Counted from the first letter of the stretch, positions 50,101 through 59,665 are shown. The stretch: DNA of 64,000 bases from Verrucomicrobiales bacterium (GCA_027488845.1 JAIYBC010000004.1:106603-170602), one strand, 5' to 3'. The notes: generated by a model from the letters alone, not told the origin. A program made the numbers and translations.

Positions 50101-50518
50101 GGACGCTCCGCCGGACCTGGTCGGCCAGCGTCTGGAAGCCAAGCCGGTGGTAGGAGGCCGCCAGCGCCGAACAGAGGCCGTCCGAAGGGCCGTTCGCCTC
50201 CTGAGCGGCGAGGAAGGTGTCGATCGCCTCCTCGAAACGGCGTCCAAGCAGATGCTCGAAGCCCTGGAACGGGATCAGCGTCCCGGAACCCGCAGGGGAC
50301 AGGCGGGTGGGCAGCTGGAAACGGTGGAGCGCCGCGAGGAAGAACAGGGCCCGCACCCGCTCGTAGAGGTTCTCGGCGCCGCGCCGGAAGGCATCCAAGG
50401 CACGGCCAGCCTCCAGCAACTCGGCCACCTCGCGACCTTCCGCCCAATCGTCGAGGGACCGGTTCCGGACCGCCGGATCCGGAGAGGTGATCTGGGCGAC
50501 GAGAGGGTGTTCGGTCAC
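47177..50518 (-). CDS. GHMP kinase domain fused to UDPGP-type nucleotidyltransferase
   Basis: N-term half CSCVNDIPKGSRLAVSTNLLGSLISV and MLGGMSGGGMGFIFAP (FKP-like kinase); C-term half TLAAGAGSRWTGGAGTCKALHPF, LLLHNIDTLGADLDPRLLGRHI (UDP-sugar pyrophosphorylase-like). Confidence 0.8.
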   Translation of the reverse strand: MTEHPLVAQITSPDPAVRNRSLDDWAEGREVAELLEAGRALDAFRRGAENLYERVRALFFLAALHRFQLPTRLSPAGSGTLIPFQGFEHLLGRRFEEAIDTFLAAQEANGPSDGLCSALAASYHRLGFQTLADQVRRSVRTVRGNQWMFRMGHPADQPLRLRPELRVRSSDGTFPILREHTPVRMDLTHSAWSDIFFLGMDFPEGAKVLNISVDLGVHGRDAAPRPPVGAWLRVIEEPVLRLTSVDLGATADLTSLGDVFDFARDYLGLLKAAVIASGIVPPGIEGSGQSLEELLARVVGPGLGLEICSCVNDIPKGSRLAVSTNLLGSLISVCMRATGQAASLTGPLEESERRLVLARALLGEWLGGSGGGWQDSGGVWPGIKLITGVPAGEDDPEWGVSRGRLMPVHHVYSRDEIPDSARRALMDSLVVVHGGMAQNVGPILEMVTEKYLLRSPAEWRARQDALGVLDEVISALRRGDIRALGAATTRNFRQPLQAIIPWATNHFTEQVIARCEADFGRDFWGFWMLGGMSGGGMGFIFAPHRKAEAQERLRTILLETKRSLSSALPFAMDPVVFDYAINENGTFAELVTGADALMPPNYYALTLPRLLRSDRSGLPAARRAEIDNFGAACRTRPELAGMVQTLFDVLLPRGRSQASGDGSLPELLRRNGFDPELHEQVRSDLREGRIGLAQNRLRADAKVEDVLDSDVERLPEGPCASWDGDLDRGSESLRRGEVAVVTLAAGAGSRWTGGAGTCKALHPFARLAGRHRTFIETHLAKSRRASRLSGTPVPHLFTTSYLTDGPTARFLEDVGRYGYVGPLHLSPGRSVGLRFIPTERDLRFAWEEMPQQVLDVQQQKVRDSLRAALIGWARSAGEATDYTDNVPLQCLHPVGHFFEVPNLFRNGVLAALLRERPNLKYLLLHNIDTLGADLDPRLLGRHIASGAALTFEVIQRRLEDRGGGLARVQGRPRLVEGLAMAREEDEFGLRYYNSMTTWIDLDRLLAAFGLGRAEILEGDGAVVTAAIRRLAARLPTYVTIKDVKKRWGHGQEDVFPVAQFEKLWSDLTALPEIDSRFVVVPRRRGQQLKDPAQLDGWLRDGSAAHVESIGDWT

Positions 50519-50616
50519 GCCGGGTTACCTTCTTCGAATCCAGTCTCCAAGGTCAACGGCCACGGAGTCCACCCCGGGACTCGCCTTCGTCGGTCCCGCC
50601 CCTTCAACCTCCACGC

Positions 50617-51102
50617 ATGGCCCATATCCACGAGAAGATCGATTTCACCGTGGCGCTTCTCATCGTCGAGGGACCACGGATCCTCGTGATCCACCACCGC
50701 AAGCTCGGCAAATGGCTTCCCGTCGGCGGGCACGTGGAATTGGACGAGGACCCGGAGCAGGCGGCGTTGAGGGAGGCGCGGGAGGAGACCGGCCTCGAGG
50801 TGGAGCTGGTGGGGGAACGTCCACCCACGACCGAGCCCGGCACCCGCGCCCTCATCGCGCCAAGGTTCCTCGACGTCCATCGCATCTCCGCCACCCACGA
50901 GCACATCGGCATGATCTACTTCGCGCGGCCGCGTTCGGGCTCGTTGACCCTGGCCGCGGCGGAACACCACGACATCCGCTGGTGCACCGCGGACGAACTC
51001 GACCGCCTGGAGCCGCCGATGAGTGGCGCGGTCCGGTGGTACTGCCTGAAGGCGTTGGAGGAGCTGTCGTCCGTGGGCAACGATTCCCGGCGGAACCCGT
51101 AA
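50617..51102 (+). CDS. NUDIX hydrolase
   Basis: GGHVELDEDPEQAALREAREETGLEVEL Nudix box. Confidence 0.95.
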   Translation: MAHIHEKIDFTVALLIVEGPRILVIHHRKLGKWLPVGGHVELDEDPEQAALREAREETGLEVELVGERPPTTEPGTRALIAPRFLDVHRISATHEHIGMIYFARPRSGSLTLAAAEHHDIRWCTADELDRLEPPMSGAVRWYCLKALEELSSVGNDSRRNP

Positions 51103-51161
51103 CCGCCTCGTATCCCTCGCTGTCTGCGACCGTCGAAGCTCAATCCAACACTCAGATCGAC

Positions 51162-51743
51162 ATGAAAGCCCTTCACACACTGCTCCATGGCGGCCGGATC
51201 TCCGGACTTTGCGCCATCCTCGCCGTCTCCACCGTCCTGAGCCCGGCCCAGGCCCAGAACGACAACCCGCGTCCCGACCGCCAGGGCGGAGGCCAAGGCG
51301 GCCCCGGCGGACCCGGCGGCCGTGGGAACTTCGATCCGGCCCAGATGCAGCAGCGCATGATGGAACGGCTCCGCGAGGAGCTCGGCTTCACCGACGAGAC
51401 CGAGTGGAAGGCGATCCAGCCGCTGGTCCAGAAGGTGTTTGAGAACCGCGTCTCCGGCGCGGCCGGCATGGGCCGCCTGATGGGACCGGGCCGTCGCGGC
51501 GGCAACGACCAGGGCGGCGGTGGCCGTCGTGGCGGCTTCGGCGGCTCCAGCCCCGAGGCCGAGGCCCTCCAGAAGACCATCGACGACAACGCCCCGGCGG
51601 CCCAGATCAAGGACGCCCTCGCCAAGTACAAGGCCTCGCAGAAGGCCAAGCAGGAGAAGCTGGAAGCGGCCCAGAACGACCTGCGCAAGGTCCTCACGGT
51701 GAAGCAGGAGGCGGCCGCCACCCTGCTCGGCCTGCTCAACTGA
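51162..51743 (+). CDS. Secreted Gly/Arg-rich hypothetical protein
   Basis: MKALHTLLHGGRISGLCAILAVSTVLSPAQAQ signal peptide; GGGQGGPGGPGGRG low complexity. Confidence 0.75.
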   Translation: MKALHTLLHGGRISGLCAILAVSTVLSPAQAQNDNPRPDRQGGGQGGPGGPGGRGNFDPAQMQQRMMERLREELGFTDETEWKAIQPLVQKVFENRVSGAAGMGRLMGPGRRGGNDQGGGGRRGGFGGSSPEAEALQKTIDDNAPAAQIKDALAKYKASQKAKQEKLEAAQNDLRKVLTVKQEAAATLLGLLN

Positions 51744-51783
51744 GCCGGACCCCGCCCCACGCCCATCCGCCCCGAGGAACCCG

Positions 51784-53538
51784 ATGCCCGTCGCCGCCAA
51801 TCCCGTCGCCGAAACCGCCTCCGACCTCCAGCCGCTGCTGGACGGGATGGTGACGGCGCGCCAGTTGTCCGTCGGCGACCGCGACGAGTTCCTCAGGTCG
51901 GGGAAGGCGGCCGCCGGCGAAGCTGAAGTCCTGAAGTGGCTGGCACCGGAATATGGGCTGGAGTACTCGTCCCTCGACGCCGTGGAACCGGGTCGGGAAC
52001 TGCTCGCGCAGTTCCCCGCCCGGGTCCTGATGCGGGAGGAACTCCTGCCCCTGCGCCGCAACGGAGGGACGGTCGAGGTGGCCACGAGCCGCCTGTTCAA
52101 CACCCAGGGGTTCGACGCCCTGAAGACGCTCACCGGCCTGCGACTGCATCCGGTGCTCGCGCCCACCGAGGCCATCCAGCGCGAACTCAAGAAGCACCTC
52201 GGCGTCGGCGCCGACACCATCGGCACCCTCGACGAGGAGAAGTCGATCCAGATCGTCGACGAGGGCGCCGAGGACAACAACCTCGACTCCGACGGCCAGG
52301 ACGAGGCGTCCATCATCCGCTTCGTCAACCAGGTGCTGAAGGATGCCATCGAGCTGCGCGCCTCGGACATCCACCTGGAACCGTTCGAGGACGAGTTCCG
52401 CATCCGGTACCGGATCGATGGCGACCTGCAGGAAATCCCCGTGCCGGCGCAGCTGAAGCAGTTCCAGCCGGCGATCGTCTCCCGCGTCAAGATCCTCAGC
52501 CACCTGAACATCGCGGAGAAGCGACTGCCACAGGACGGACGCATCAAGGTCCGCATCGACTCCGCCGACGTGGATATCCGCGTTTCGATCATCCCCATGC
52601 TCCACGGCGAGGCCGTGGTCATGCGCCTCCTGCGCCAGAACTCCTCCCTGCGCGGACTCGGCGACATCGGGATGGCGAAGCGGGACCTCGACTGCTTCCG
52701 TCGGGTGCTCGGACTTCCCCACGGCATCATCCTGGTCACAGGCCCGACCGGCAGCGGCAAGACGTCGACGCTCTACACGGCGCTCAACGAGATCAACGAC
52801 GCCGTCCGCAAGATCATCACCATCGAGGACCCCGTCGAATACCAGCTCAAGGGCGTCAACCAGATCCAGGTCTCGGAAAAGGCCGGCCTCTCGTTCGCCC
52901 GCGGTTTGCGCTCGATCCTGCGCCACGATCCCGACGTGGTCCTGATCGGCGAGATCCGCGACCAGGAGACCGCCCAGATCGCCGTGCAGGCCTCGCTGAC
53001 CGGCCACCTGGTCTTCTCCACGCTCCACACCAACGACGCCCCGGGTGCGCTGACGCGTCTGGTGGACATGGGTGTCGAACCCTATCTGGTGGCCTCCTCC
53101 CTGGAGGCGGTCCTCGCGCAACGCCTCGTCCGCGTGCTCTGCAAGAAGTGCAAGACACCCGACCTGAGCCCGACCGCCGCCGCCTTCAAGTCGCGGCTCG
53201 GCCTTCCCGCGGATGCCGTGCTCTACCAGGCCAACGGCTGCCGGGACTGCCGCGGGATCGGTTTCCTCGGACGCCATGCCATCTTCGAATGGATGGACAC
53301 CGACGAGAACATCCGCTCGATGATCCTCTCCCGCGCGTCGACCGACAGGGTCCGCGACGCGGCCCGCCGCGCCGGGATGCGGACCTTGGCCGAGGACGGC
53401 TGGCGGTTGGTCGCGCAGGGCATCACCACCGTGGAGGAGGTCCTCAGCGTCACCACGGCCAAGGAGACCGAACAGGCCACGCCCGCCGCGTCACCCGACG
53501 CCCCGTCGGCGGCCGAGATCGCGGTGAACCGGAAGTAG
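51784..53538 (+). CDS. gspE: Type II secretion/type IV pilus assembly ATPase
   Basis: GPTGSGKTSTLYTALNEIN; RSILRHDPDVVLIGEIRDQETAQIAVQASLTGHLVFSTLHTNDA; zinc CxxC motifs. Confidence 0.96.
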   Translation: MPVAANPVAETASDLQPLLDGMVTARQLSVGDRDEFLRSGKAAAGEAEVLKWLAPEYGLEYSSLDAVEPGRELLAQFPARVLMREELLPLRRNGGTVEVATSRLFNTQGFDALKTLTGLRLHPVLAPTEAIQRELKKHLGVGADTIGTLDEEKSIQIVDEGAEDNNLDSDGQDEASIIRFVNQVLKDAIELRASDIHLEPFEDEFRIRYRIDGDLQEIPVPAQLKQFQPAIVSRVKILSHLNIAEKRLPQDGRIKVRIDSADVDIRVSIIPMLHGEAVVMRLLRQNSSLRGLGDIGMAKRDLDCFRRVLGLPHGIILVTGPTGSGKTSTLYTALNEINDAVRKIITIEDPVEYQLKGVNQIQVSEKAGLSFARGLRSILRHDPDVVLIGEIRDQETAQIAVQASLTGHLVFSTLHTNDAPGALTRLVDMGVEPYLVASSLEAVLAQRLVRVLCKKCKTPDLSPTAAAFKSRLGLPADAVLYQANGCRDCRGIGFLGRHAIFEWMDTDENIRSMILSRASTDRVRDAARRAGMRTLAEDGWRLVAQGITTVEEVLSVTTAKETEQATPAASPDAPSAAEIAVNRK

Positions 53539-53545
53539 CCCCGGC

Positions 53546-54790
53546 ATGCCGACCTTCCAGTACAAGGCCCTCCGTGCCGACGGCGGGATCGCCGAGGGCG
53601 CCATCGACGCGGGCGGACGCCCGGACGCCCTGCGCCAGATCCAGTCGCTCGGGCTCAGGCCGCTGCGCCTCACCGAGAAGGCGGGCAAGGACGGCAAGCC
53701 GCGTCCCGCCGCATCCGGTGCCGCCAACGCCGCCACCGGCTTCGGTTCCGGCAAGGTCTCTTCGAAGGAGCTCGAGACCTTCACCCGGCTCCTCTCCAGC
53801 CTGCTCTCCGCCGGCGTCCCGCTGAGCCGGGCCCTGGTCATCCTGGGCAAGGAGGCCTCGTCCCCGGCCGCCGCCGCGAAGTGGCGGGAAGTCCACGACC
53901 TCGTCGTCGACGGCATGTCGCTCGCCGATGCCATGGCGCGTTCCCCGGAGACCTTCCCCAAGGTCTACACCGCCATGGTCCAGGCAGGCGAGGCGGGCGG
54001 CTTCCTCGACCTCGTCCTGGCCCAGATCGCCGACTTCCAGTCCCGGGAAAAGGACCTGAAGTCGAAGGTCGCCACCGCGATGATCTATCCGGCGGTGCTG
54101 TTGGTGCTCGCCCTGGTCGTGTTGGGCGTGCTGCTCGTCTTCTTCATCCCGAAGTTCCAGACGGTCTTCGCCAGCGTGAAGGGTTCCCTGCCGTTGATCA
54201 CACAGCTGATCATCGCCACGAGCCGCGGACTCCGGGAGTACGGCCTCGTCTTCGTGGTGGCCGGCCTGGGGGCGTTCTTCGGACTGCGGACCTGGTTCAC
54301 CTCCGAAAAGGGACGCCGTTCCTGGGAGGGCATGCTTCTGGATGCGCCGGTGGTCGGAAACCTCCTCGCCCAGTTCGCCATGGCCCGGTTCTGCCGCATG
54401 CTCGGCACCCTGCTCGGGGCCGGCGTGCCCCTCGTCCAAGGCCTCAACGTCGCCCGCAAGTCCATCGGCAACCAGATCCTCGTCGACGCCGTCGCCGAAT
54501 CGATCGAGAAGGTCCAACAGGGCGGCCGGCTCGGCCAGAGCCTCGCCGAATGCCGCACGCTCTTCCCCGGTTCCGTGATGGAGATGATCTCCGTCGCCGA
54601 GGAGAGCGGCCACCTCGACAAGGAGCTGGTCCGCATCGCCAACGTCACCGAGGGCGAACTCGACCGCCAGCTCAAGACCGCCGTCGCCCTCGCCGAACCC
54701 CTCATGCTCTTCATGATCGCCGGATTCATCGGCATCATCTTCATCGGCATGCTCCTGCCGGTGTTCTCGCTCCAGGACAACATCAAGTAA
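53546..54790 (+). CDS. gspF: Type II secretion inner membrane protein F
   Basis: MPTFQYKALRADGGIAEG..., LETFTRLLSSLLSAGVPLSRAL, duplicated GspF domains. Confidence 0.95.
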   Translation: MPTFQYKALRADGGIAEGAIDAGGRPDALRQIQSLGLRPLRLTEKAGKDGKPRPAASGAANAATGFGSGKVSSKELETFTRLLSSLLSAGVPLSRALVILGKEASSPAAAAKWREVHDLVVDGMSLADAMARSPETFPKVYTAMVQAGEAGGFLDLVLAQIADFQSREKDLKSKVATAMIYPAVLLVLALVVLGVLLVFFIPKFQTVFASVKGSLPLITQLIIATSRGLREYGLVFVVAGLGAFFGLRTWFTSEKGRRSWEGMLLDAPVVGNLLAQFAMARFCRMLGTLLGAGVPLVQGLNVARKSIGNQILVDAVAESIEKVQQGGRLGQSLAECRTLFPGSVMEMISVAEESGHLDKELVRIANVTEGELDRQLKTAVALAEPLMLFMIAGFIGIIFIGMLLPVFSLQDNIK

Positions 54791-54825
54791 GCCACCGACC
54801 CGACCCGAATCGTCCACACCTCCCC

Positions 54826-55263
54826 ATGAAGATCCCCGCCTCCACCAGCGCCCCGGAATCCCGTCGCCGACGCCACGGCTTCACCCTCGTCGAGATGCTG
54901 CTGGTGATCACCATCATCGGCATCCTCGCCGCCCTGGTGATCCCCAAGATGATGGGTCGCTCCGAGCAGGCCCGTCAGGCCGCCGTCCGCGCCGACATCG
55001 CCGCGGTCAAGACCGCCCTCGACGCCTTCGAGGTCGACAGCGGCTTCTACCCCAAGAACATCAACGACCTCCTCCAGGCGCCCCGCGACGCGAAGAACTG
55101 GCGCGGACCCTATCTGGACAAGATCCCGCAGGACCCGTGGGGCAACGCGTACACCTACGCCTACCCGGGACGCCACAACGCCAACTCCTTCGACATCTCC
55201 TCGTCCGGACCCGACGGGAAGACCGGCACCGACGATGACATCGGCAACTGGACGGCCAAGTGA
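54826..55263 (+). CDS. gspG: Major pseudopilin GspG
   Basis: HGFTLVEMLLVITIIGILAALVIPKMMG; PWGNAYTYAYPG; GPDGKTGTDDDIGNW. Confidence 0.95.
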   Translation: MKIPASTSAPESRRRRHGFTLVEMLLVITIIGILAALVIPKMMGRSEQARQAAVRADIAAVKTALDAFEVDSGFYPKNINDLLQAPRDAKNWRGPYLDKIPQDPWGNAYTYAYPGRHNANSFDISSSGPDGKTGTDDDIGNWTAK

Positions 55264-55756
55264 CCGGGGAGCGCGGGACGGGTTCACGCTCATCGAGCTG
55301 GTCCTCGTCCTCGCCCTCCTCGTGATCGCCGTCTCCATCGTGTCGCCGCGCATCTCCGGCTTCATCCGCGGCCGGGCGATCCATTCCGAGGCCCATCGTC
55401 TGTACTCGCTGCTCCGTGCCGGCCAGGCCCGGGCGATCTCGGACGGGATGCCCGCCATGGTCTGGCTCGACGCCGCCGCGGGACGCTACGGCATGGCCAC
55501 GGAGACCCCGGCTGGGAAGTCGGATCCTAAGGAACTCGAGTTCATCGCCGACGAAACCCTCCGCATTTCCGTAACCACGGGCACCGGCACCTCGGTCACT
55601 TTCCGCGACCGCCCCGCCGTCCGATGGCTTCCCGATGGAACCGCGGATGAGGGCAGTCCCGGCCGGGTCGAGCTGAGGGACGCGCTGGGCACGTCCCTGT
55701 GGCTGGTGGAAGCCGCCGACCGACGCGGATATGAGATCCAGAACGCAACCAACTAG
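55235..55756 (+). CDS. GspH-like pseudopilin
   Basis: DGFTLIELVLVLALLVIAVSIVSPRISGFIRGRAI. Confidence 0.85.
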   Translation: MTSATGRPSDRGARDGFTLIELVLVLALLVIAVSIVSPRISGFIRGRAIHSEAHRLYSLLRAGQARAISDGMPAMVWLDAAAGRYGMATETPAGKSDPKELEFIADETLRISVTTGTGTSVTFRDRPAVRWLPDGTADEGSPGRVELRDALGTSLWLVEAADRRGYEIQNATN

Positions 55757-56168
55757 ACATCGCCGCTCCGGCTTCACGCTGGCCGAGCTGCTGGCGTCGC
55801 TGCTGTTCCTGGCGATCGTCATCCCGGCCGCCGTGCAGGCGCTGCGCGTCGCCAGCCTCTCGGGCACCGTCGCCGCAAGGAAGGGGGCCGCCGCGCGGAT
55901 CGCCGACCGCGTCCTCAACGAGAGCCTCGTCCTCACCAACTGGTCCAACGCCTCCCAACGTGGAACCACCCGCGAGGGGAGCATCGAGTACCGCTGGTCG
56001 TTGAGCCGTTCCAACTGGAACCTCCCCGACCTCCAGGTGCTCACCGCCGAGGTCACCTTCGCCGCCCAGGGACGCGACTACGCCGTGCGGCTCTCCACCC
56101 TGGCCGATGTCGCCGACCTGAATCCCGGCGCCTCCTCCACCACCCTTTCCGCCACCTCCTCCCGTTGA
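55731..56168 (+). CDS. GspI-like pseudopilin
   Basis: SGFTLAELLASLLFLAIVIPAAVQALRVA. Confidence 0.82.
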   Translation: MRSRTQPTRHRRSGFTLAELLASLLFLAIVIPAAVQALRVASLSGTVAARKGAAARIADRVLNESLVLTNWSNASQRGTTREGSIEYRWSLSRSNWNLPDLQVLTAEVTFAAQGRDYAVRLSTLADVADLNPGASSTTLSATSSR

Positions 56169-56863
56169 ACGTCCGGAATTCCATCGGGACGACAGGTCTG
56201 GGCGAACGGGCCCGGCACGGGTTCACGCTCATCGAGCTGATCCTCGCGATCGGGCTCGCGGCGATCGTGCTGGTCGCCGTGAACGGCGCCTTCTTCGGCG
56301 CGGTGCGGCTCCGGAACAGGACCGCGGAGACCATCGACGCGGCCGCGCCGCTCGACCAGGCCGCGGAGATCCTGCGCCGCGACCTGTCCTGCGCCGTCGC
56401 CCCCAAGCCGGACGGCGTCATGTCGGGCGCCTTCCGGGCCGGCAACGTCTCCGCCCTCGGCCTCGGACAACCCGTCCAGCTCGAGTTCCACACCGCGACC
56501 GCCGTCATGGACCGCACCCAACCCTGGGGCGAGGTCCAACGCGTGGCCTACGGGCTCCGCGGCAACGGCAACTCCAGGGACCTGTACCGCTCCGTCACCC
56601 GCAACCTCCTCACCCTCGGCACACCCCAGACCGAGGACCAGCTCGTCCTCCGCGACGTCTCCCAGTTCCGCGTCCAGTGCTTCGACGGGGCGATGTGGAC
56701 CGAGACCTGGGACACGTCGGACACCGCCGCCCTGAGCACGAACCTCCCCTTGGCCGTCCGGCTCCAGATCCAGCGCGGCGCCAACTCCGACCCTTCCAAC
56801 CCGACGGAACTCCTCGTCCCGGTACGCGTGGTCGCCCGGAACATCTCCAACACCACCCTCTGA
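56165..56863 (+). CDS. GspJ-like pseudopilin
   Basis: HGFTLIELILAIGLAAIVLVAVNGAFF; TTG start in the ORF track. Confidence 0.82.
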   Translation: MNVRNSIGTTGLGERARHGFTLIELILAIGLAAIVLVAVNGAFFGAVRLRNRTAETIDAAAPLDQAAEILRRDLSCAVAPKPDGVMSGAFRAGNVSALGLGQPVQLEFHTATAVMDRTQPWGEVQRVAYGLRGNGNSRDLYRSVTRNLLTLGTPQTEDQLVLRDVSQFRVQCFDGAMWTETWDTSDTAALSTNLPLAVRLQIQRGANSDPSNPTELLVPVRVVARNISNTTL

Positions 56864-56867
56864 GCGG

Positions 56868-58220
56868 TTGAGGACCACGGCTCCATCAAGTCCCGAGAGC
56901 GCTCCCCGGAAGCGGGGGTCGGTGCTGATCCTCGTGCTCTGGATGTCCGTCGGCCTGGTGGCGTTGGCCCTGTACTTCGCGGACACCATGACCCTCGAGC
57001 TGCGGGCCTCGGCCAACCGGGCCGCGGGCCTCGCCGCCGAACAGGCCATCGAGGGAGCGTCCCGCTACGTGGCCTGGTCGATCCTCAACCTCTCCACCAA
57101 CGGGGTGATCCCGACCAACTCCCTCTTCCGCTGCGAATCCCTTCCCATCGGCGAGGCCAGGGTGTGGATCATCGGCCGCGACACGCCGCCGACGCTGAAC
57201 GTCACCGCCACCCAACCCGTCTTCGGGCTCGTGGACGAGGCCGGCAAGCTGAACATCAACCGGGCCGGCTCCAACATCCTCGTCTACCTGCCCGGGATGT
57301 TCGTCGACGTCGCCCAGGCCGTCGTCGACTGGCGGTCCACCAACAGCACCCTGACGCTGAACTACGGGGCCCTGGGCTACGAGGCCAAGCACGGCCAGTA
57401 CGAGAGCCTCGACGAACTGCGGCTGGTCCAGGGGATCACGCTCGCCGACCTCGAGGGCGACGACCGCAACCGCAACGGCGTCCAGGACGCCCAGGAGAAG
57501 GCGGCCTCCGGGGCCAAGCCCTTCCACCCGGGACTGCTCGACTACCTGACGGTCTACAGCCGCGAGCCGAACACCCATTCCGACGGCACGACGTTGACCA
57601 ACATCGGCAACCGCGCGCAGCTGCTCGGCCTGCTCGGCACCGCCTTCGGCCAGGCGCGCGCCCAGCAGGTGCTCAACCAGCTGGGATTCCGGGGCAACGC
57701 CACGCCGACCATCGCGAGCCCCCTCCAGTTCTACCTGAACAGCGGACTGGGCGAGGACGACTTCGCGCGCATCGCCGGCGAACTGGCCACGTCCACCAAC
57801 TCCTTCACCTACGGACGGGTCAACGTCAACACCGCCCCCGAGCCCGTGCTCACCGCGTTGTTCATGGGCTCCGGCGTGAACGAGCAGACCGCCACCGGCG
57901 CCGCGGAGACGCTCATCAACTACCGCCGCAGCAACCCCGACTCCCTCGGAAGCGTGGCCTGGATCGTCACCGCCCTCGGGCGGAACAGCCCCGTGGTCAC
58001 CGCCCTGGCCCAACGCGACCGCATCACGACCCGCAGCTTCCAGTACTCCGCCGACATCGCGGCCGTGGGTCCAGAGGGACGCGGCTACCGGCGGGTCCGC
58101 TTCGTCTTCGACCTCTCCGACGGCACCCCGAAGATCATCCACCGACAGGACCTCAGCCGGCTCGGCTGGGCCCTCGGCGACACGGTCCGGGAGAAGCTTC
58201 TGGCCGGAAACACCCCATGA
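56868..58220 (+). CDS. GspK-like minor pseudopilin
   Basis: RGSVLILVLWMSVGLVALALYFADTMTLELRASANRAAGLAAEQAIEGASRYV; GKLNINRAG...VNVNTAPEPVLTALF. Confidence 0.88.
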   Translation: MRTTAPSSPESAPRKRGSVLILVLWMSVGLVALALYFADTMTLELRASANRAAGLAAEQAIEGASRYVAWSILNLSTNGVIPTNSLFRCESLPIGEARVWIIGRDTPPTLNVTATQPVFGLVDEAGKLNINRAGSNILVYLPGMFVDVAQAVVDWRSTNSTLTLNYGALGYEAKHGQYESLDELRLVQGITLADLEGDDRNRNGVQDAQEKAASGAKPFHPGLLDYLTVYSREPNTHSDGTTLTNIGNRAQLLGLLGTAFGQARAQQVLNQLGFRGNATPTIASPLQFYLNSGLGEDDFARIAGELATSTNSFTYGRVNVNTAPEPVLTALFMGSGVNEQTATGAAETLINYRRSNPDSLGSVAWIVTALGRNSPVVTALAQRDRITTRSFQYSADIAAVGPEGRGYRRVRFVFDLSDGTPKIIHRQDLSRLGWALGDTVREKLLAGNTP

Positions 58221-59665
58221 ACTCAGCCGCCATCTCCGGATTCGGGCGACGAAAACGCCCCACCTCGATCGTCGGTCTCCGGCTCGGAGCCGGACGCCTC
58301 GAGGCCGCCCATCTCGTCCGCGCCAACGGATCGCTGCGGATCGTCGCCAGCGTGACCGTGCCGCTGGCTTCCGCGGTACCCTCGACCCCTCCCGAGGCGC
58401 TCGGCACCGAGATCCGGACCCACCTCGAGGCCGCGGGCATCCGCGAGCGCCATTGCGTGGTCGCCGTCCCGCCCCGCTGGATCCTCACCGGAAGGACCGA
58501 GATCCCCGAGCTCCCGGACGCCGACGCCGAGAGCCTCCTGCAACTGGAGGCCGAACGCTGCTTCTCCACCGACACCGCGGCGTTGCGCCAGGGTTCGTCC
58601 CGGTGCGGGCTTCCCGGCGGCAGCCACCACGTGACCCTGTTCGGCGTGGCCGACTCGCCGTTGTCGGGACTCGAGGCGGGCCTGACGAAGGCGGGACTCC
58701 GGCTGGAAGGACTCCCGCTGGGAACCCCAGCCCTGGTGCGTCCCCAGGAATTCCGCGACGGACTCCTGCTGATCTCCCTCGAGGACGAACAGGTGATCCT
58801 GCTGGTCATGGCCGGTGGCGGCGTCGCCGCGCATCGGACCCTGGAAGGCGATCCGGCCGAGGACGGCTCCCGCCTCGCCCCGCGGCCGGAGATCGTGGCC
58901 CGCGAGATCCGCATCACGCTTGGCCAGCTTCCCGACGCGCTCCGCCAACAGGTGACGCGCGCCCGGATCACCGGGCCGTCGGCACCGTCACAGGCCCTCG
59001 CCGATGCCCTCGGCGACCGCCTGCGCCAGTCCGGACTGGCAACCGAGGTCGCACCGAACTTCCCGGACGGCGAGCCCGGACCCGGAATCGCCTCCGGAAC
59101 GCCCGCTTCCATCGCCGTCGCGATCGCGGCCCGGTTCCTGGTGGGGATCCCGTCGCCCTGCGACCTGCTTCCCCCGCGGCCGACCCTGGTGGGACGACTC
59201 GTGGCCCGCTACTCGGCGGGCCGGCTCAAGACCGCCGGGGCCGTCGCCGGCGGCGTCTTCGCGCTGCTCGCCGCCCTGGTCCTCTACCAGCAGGTGCAGC
59301 TCTTCCTTCTGGGACGCCGCTGGTCGGCGATGTCGGCCAAGGTCTCCGAGCTGGACTCGATGCAGCAGCGCATCCGGCAGTACCGCCCGTGGTTCGACGA
59401 ATCCTTCCCGAACCTCGCGGTCCTCCGGCAGCTCAGCGCCGCGTTCCCCCAGGATGGCTCGGTGACCGCGACGAGCATCGAGATCCGCGAGGGCTCGAAC
59501 GTGACCTGCGCCGGAACCGCCCGGGACACCGCGGCGTTCCTGCGGATGCTGGAGACGCTCAACGCGGCGCCCGGCGTGACCCAACTGCACCGGGACCAGA
59601 TCCGCGGCACCAGTCCGATCCAGTTCACCTTCGGCTTCCAGTGGAACCCGGCAGCCACACCATGA
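58217..59665 (+). CDS. GspL/PilM-like type II secretion protein
   Basis: Actin-like N-terminus plus single TM and PilN-like C-terminus; position in operon. Confidence 0.75.
   Translation: MNSAAISGFGRRKRPTSIVGLRLGAGRLEAAHLVRANGSLRIVASVTVPLASAVPSTPPEALGTEIRTHLEAAGIRERHCVVAVPPRWILTGRTEIPELPDADAESLLQLEAERCFSTDTAALRQGSSRCGLPGGSHHVTLFGVADSPLSGLEAGLTKAGLRLEGLPLGTPALVRPQEFRDGLLLISLEDEQVILLVMAGGGVAAHRTLEGDPAEDGSRLAPRPEIVAREIRITLGQLPDALRQQVTRARITGPSAPSQALADALGDRLRQSGLATEVAPNFPDGEPGPGIASGTPASIAVAIAARFLVGIPSPCDLLPPRPTLVGRLVARYSAGRLKTAGAVAGGVFALLAALVLYQQVQLFLLGRRWSAMSAKVSELDSMQQRIRQYRPWFDESFPNLAVLRQLSAAFPQDGSVTATSIEIREGSNVTCAGTARDTAAFLRMLETLNAAPGVTQLHRDQIRGTSPIQFTFGFQWNPAATP

Noticed and set aside
47204-50689. 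1161-aa + strand ORF
   Set aside because: Antisense shadow of the GHMP/UDPGP fusion gene; low-complexity composition.
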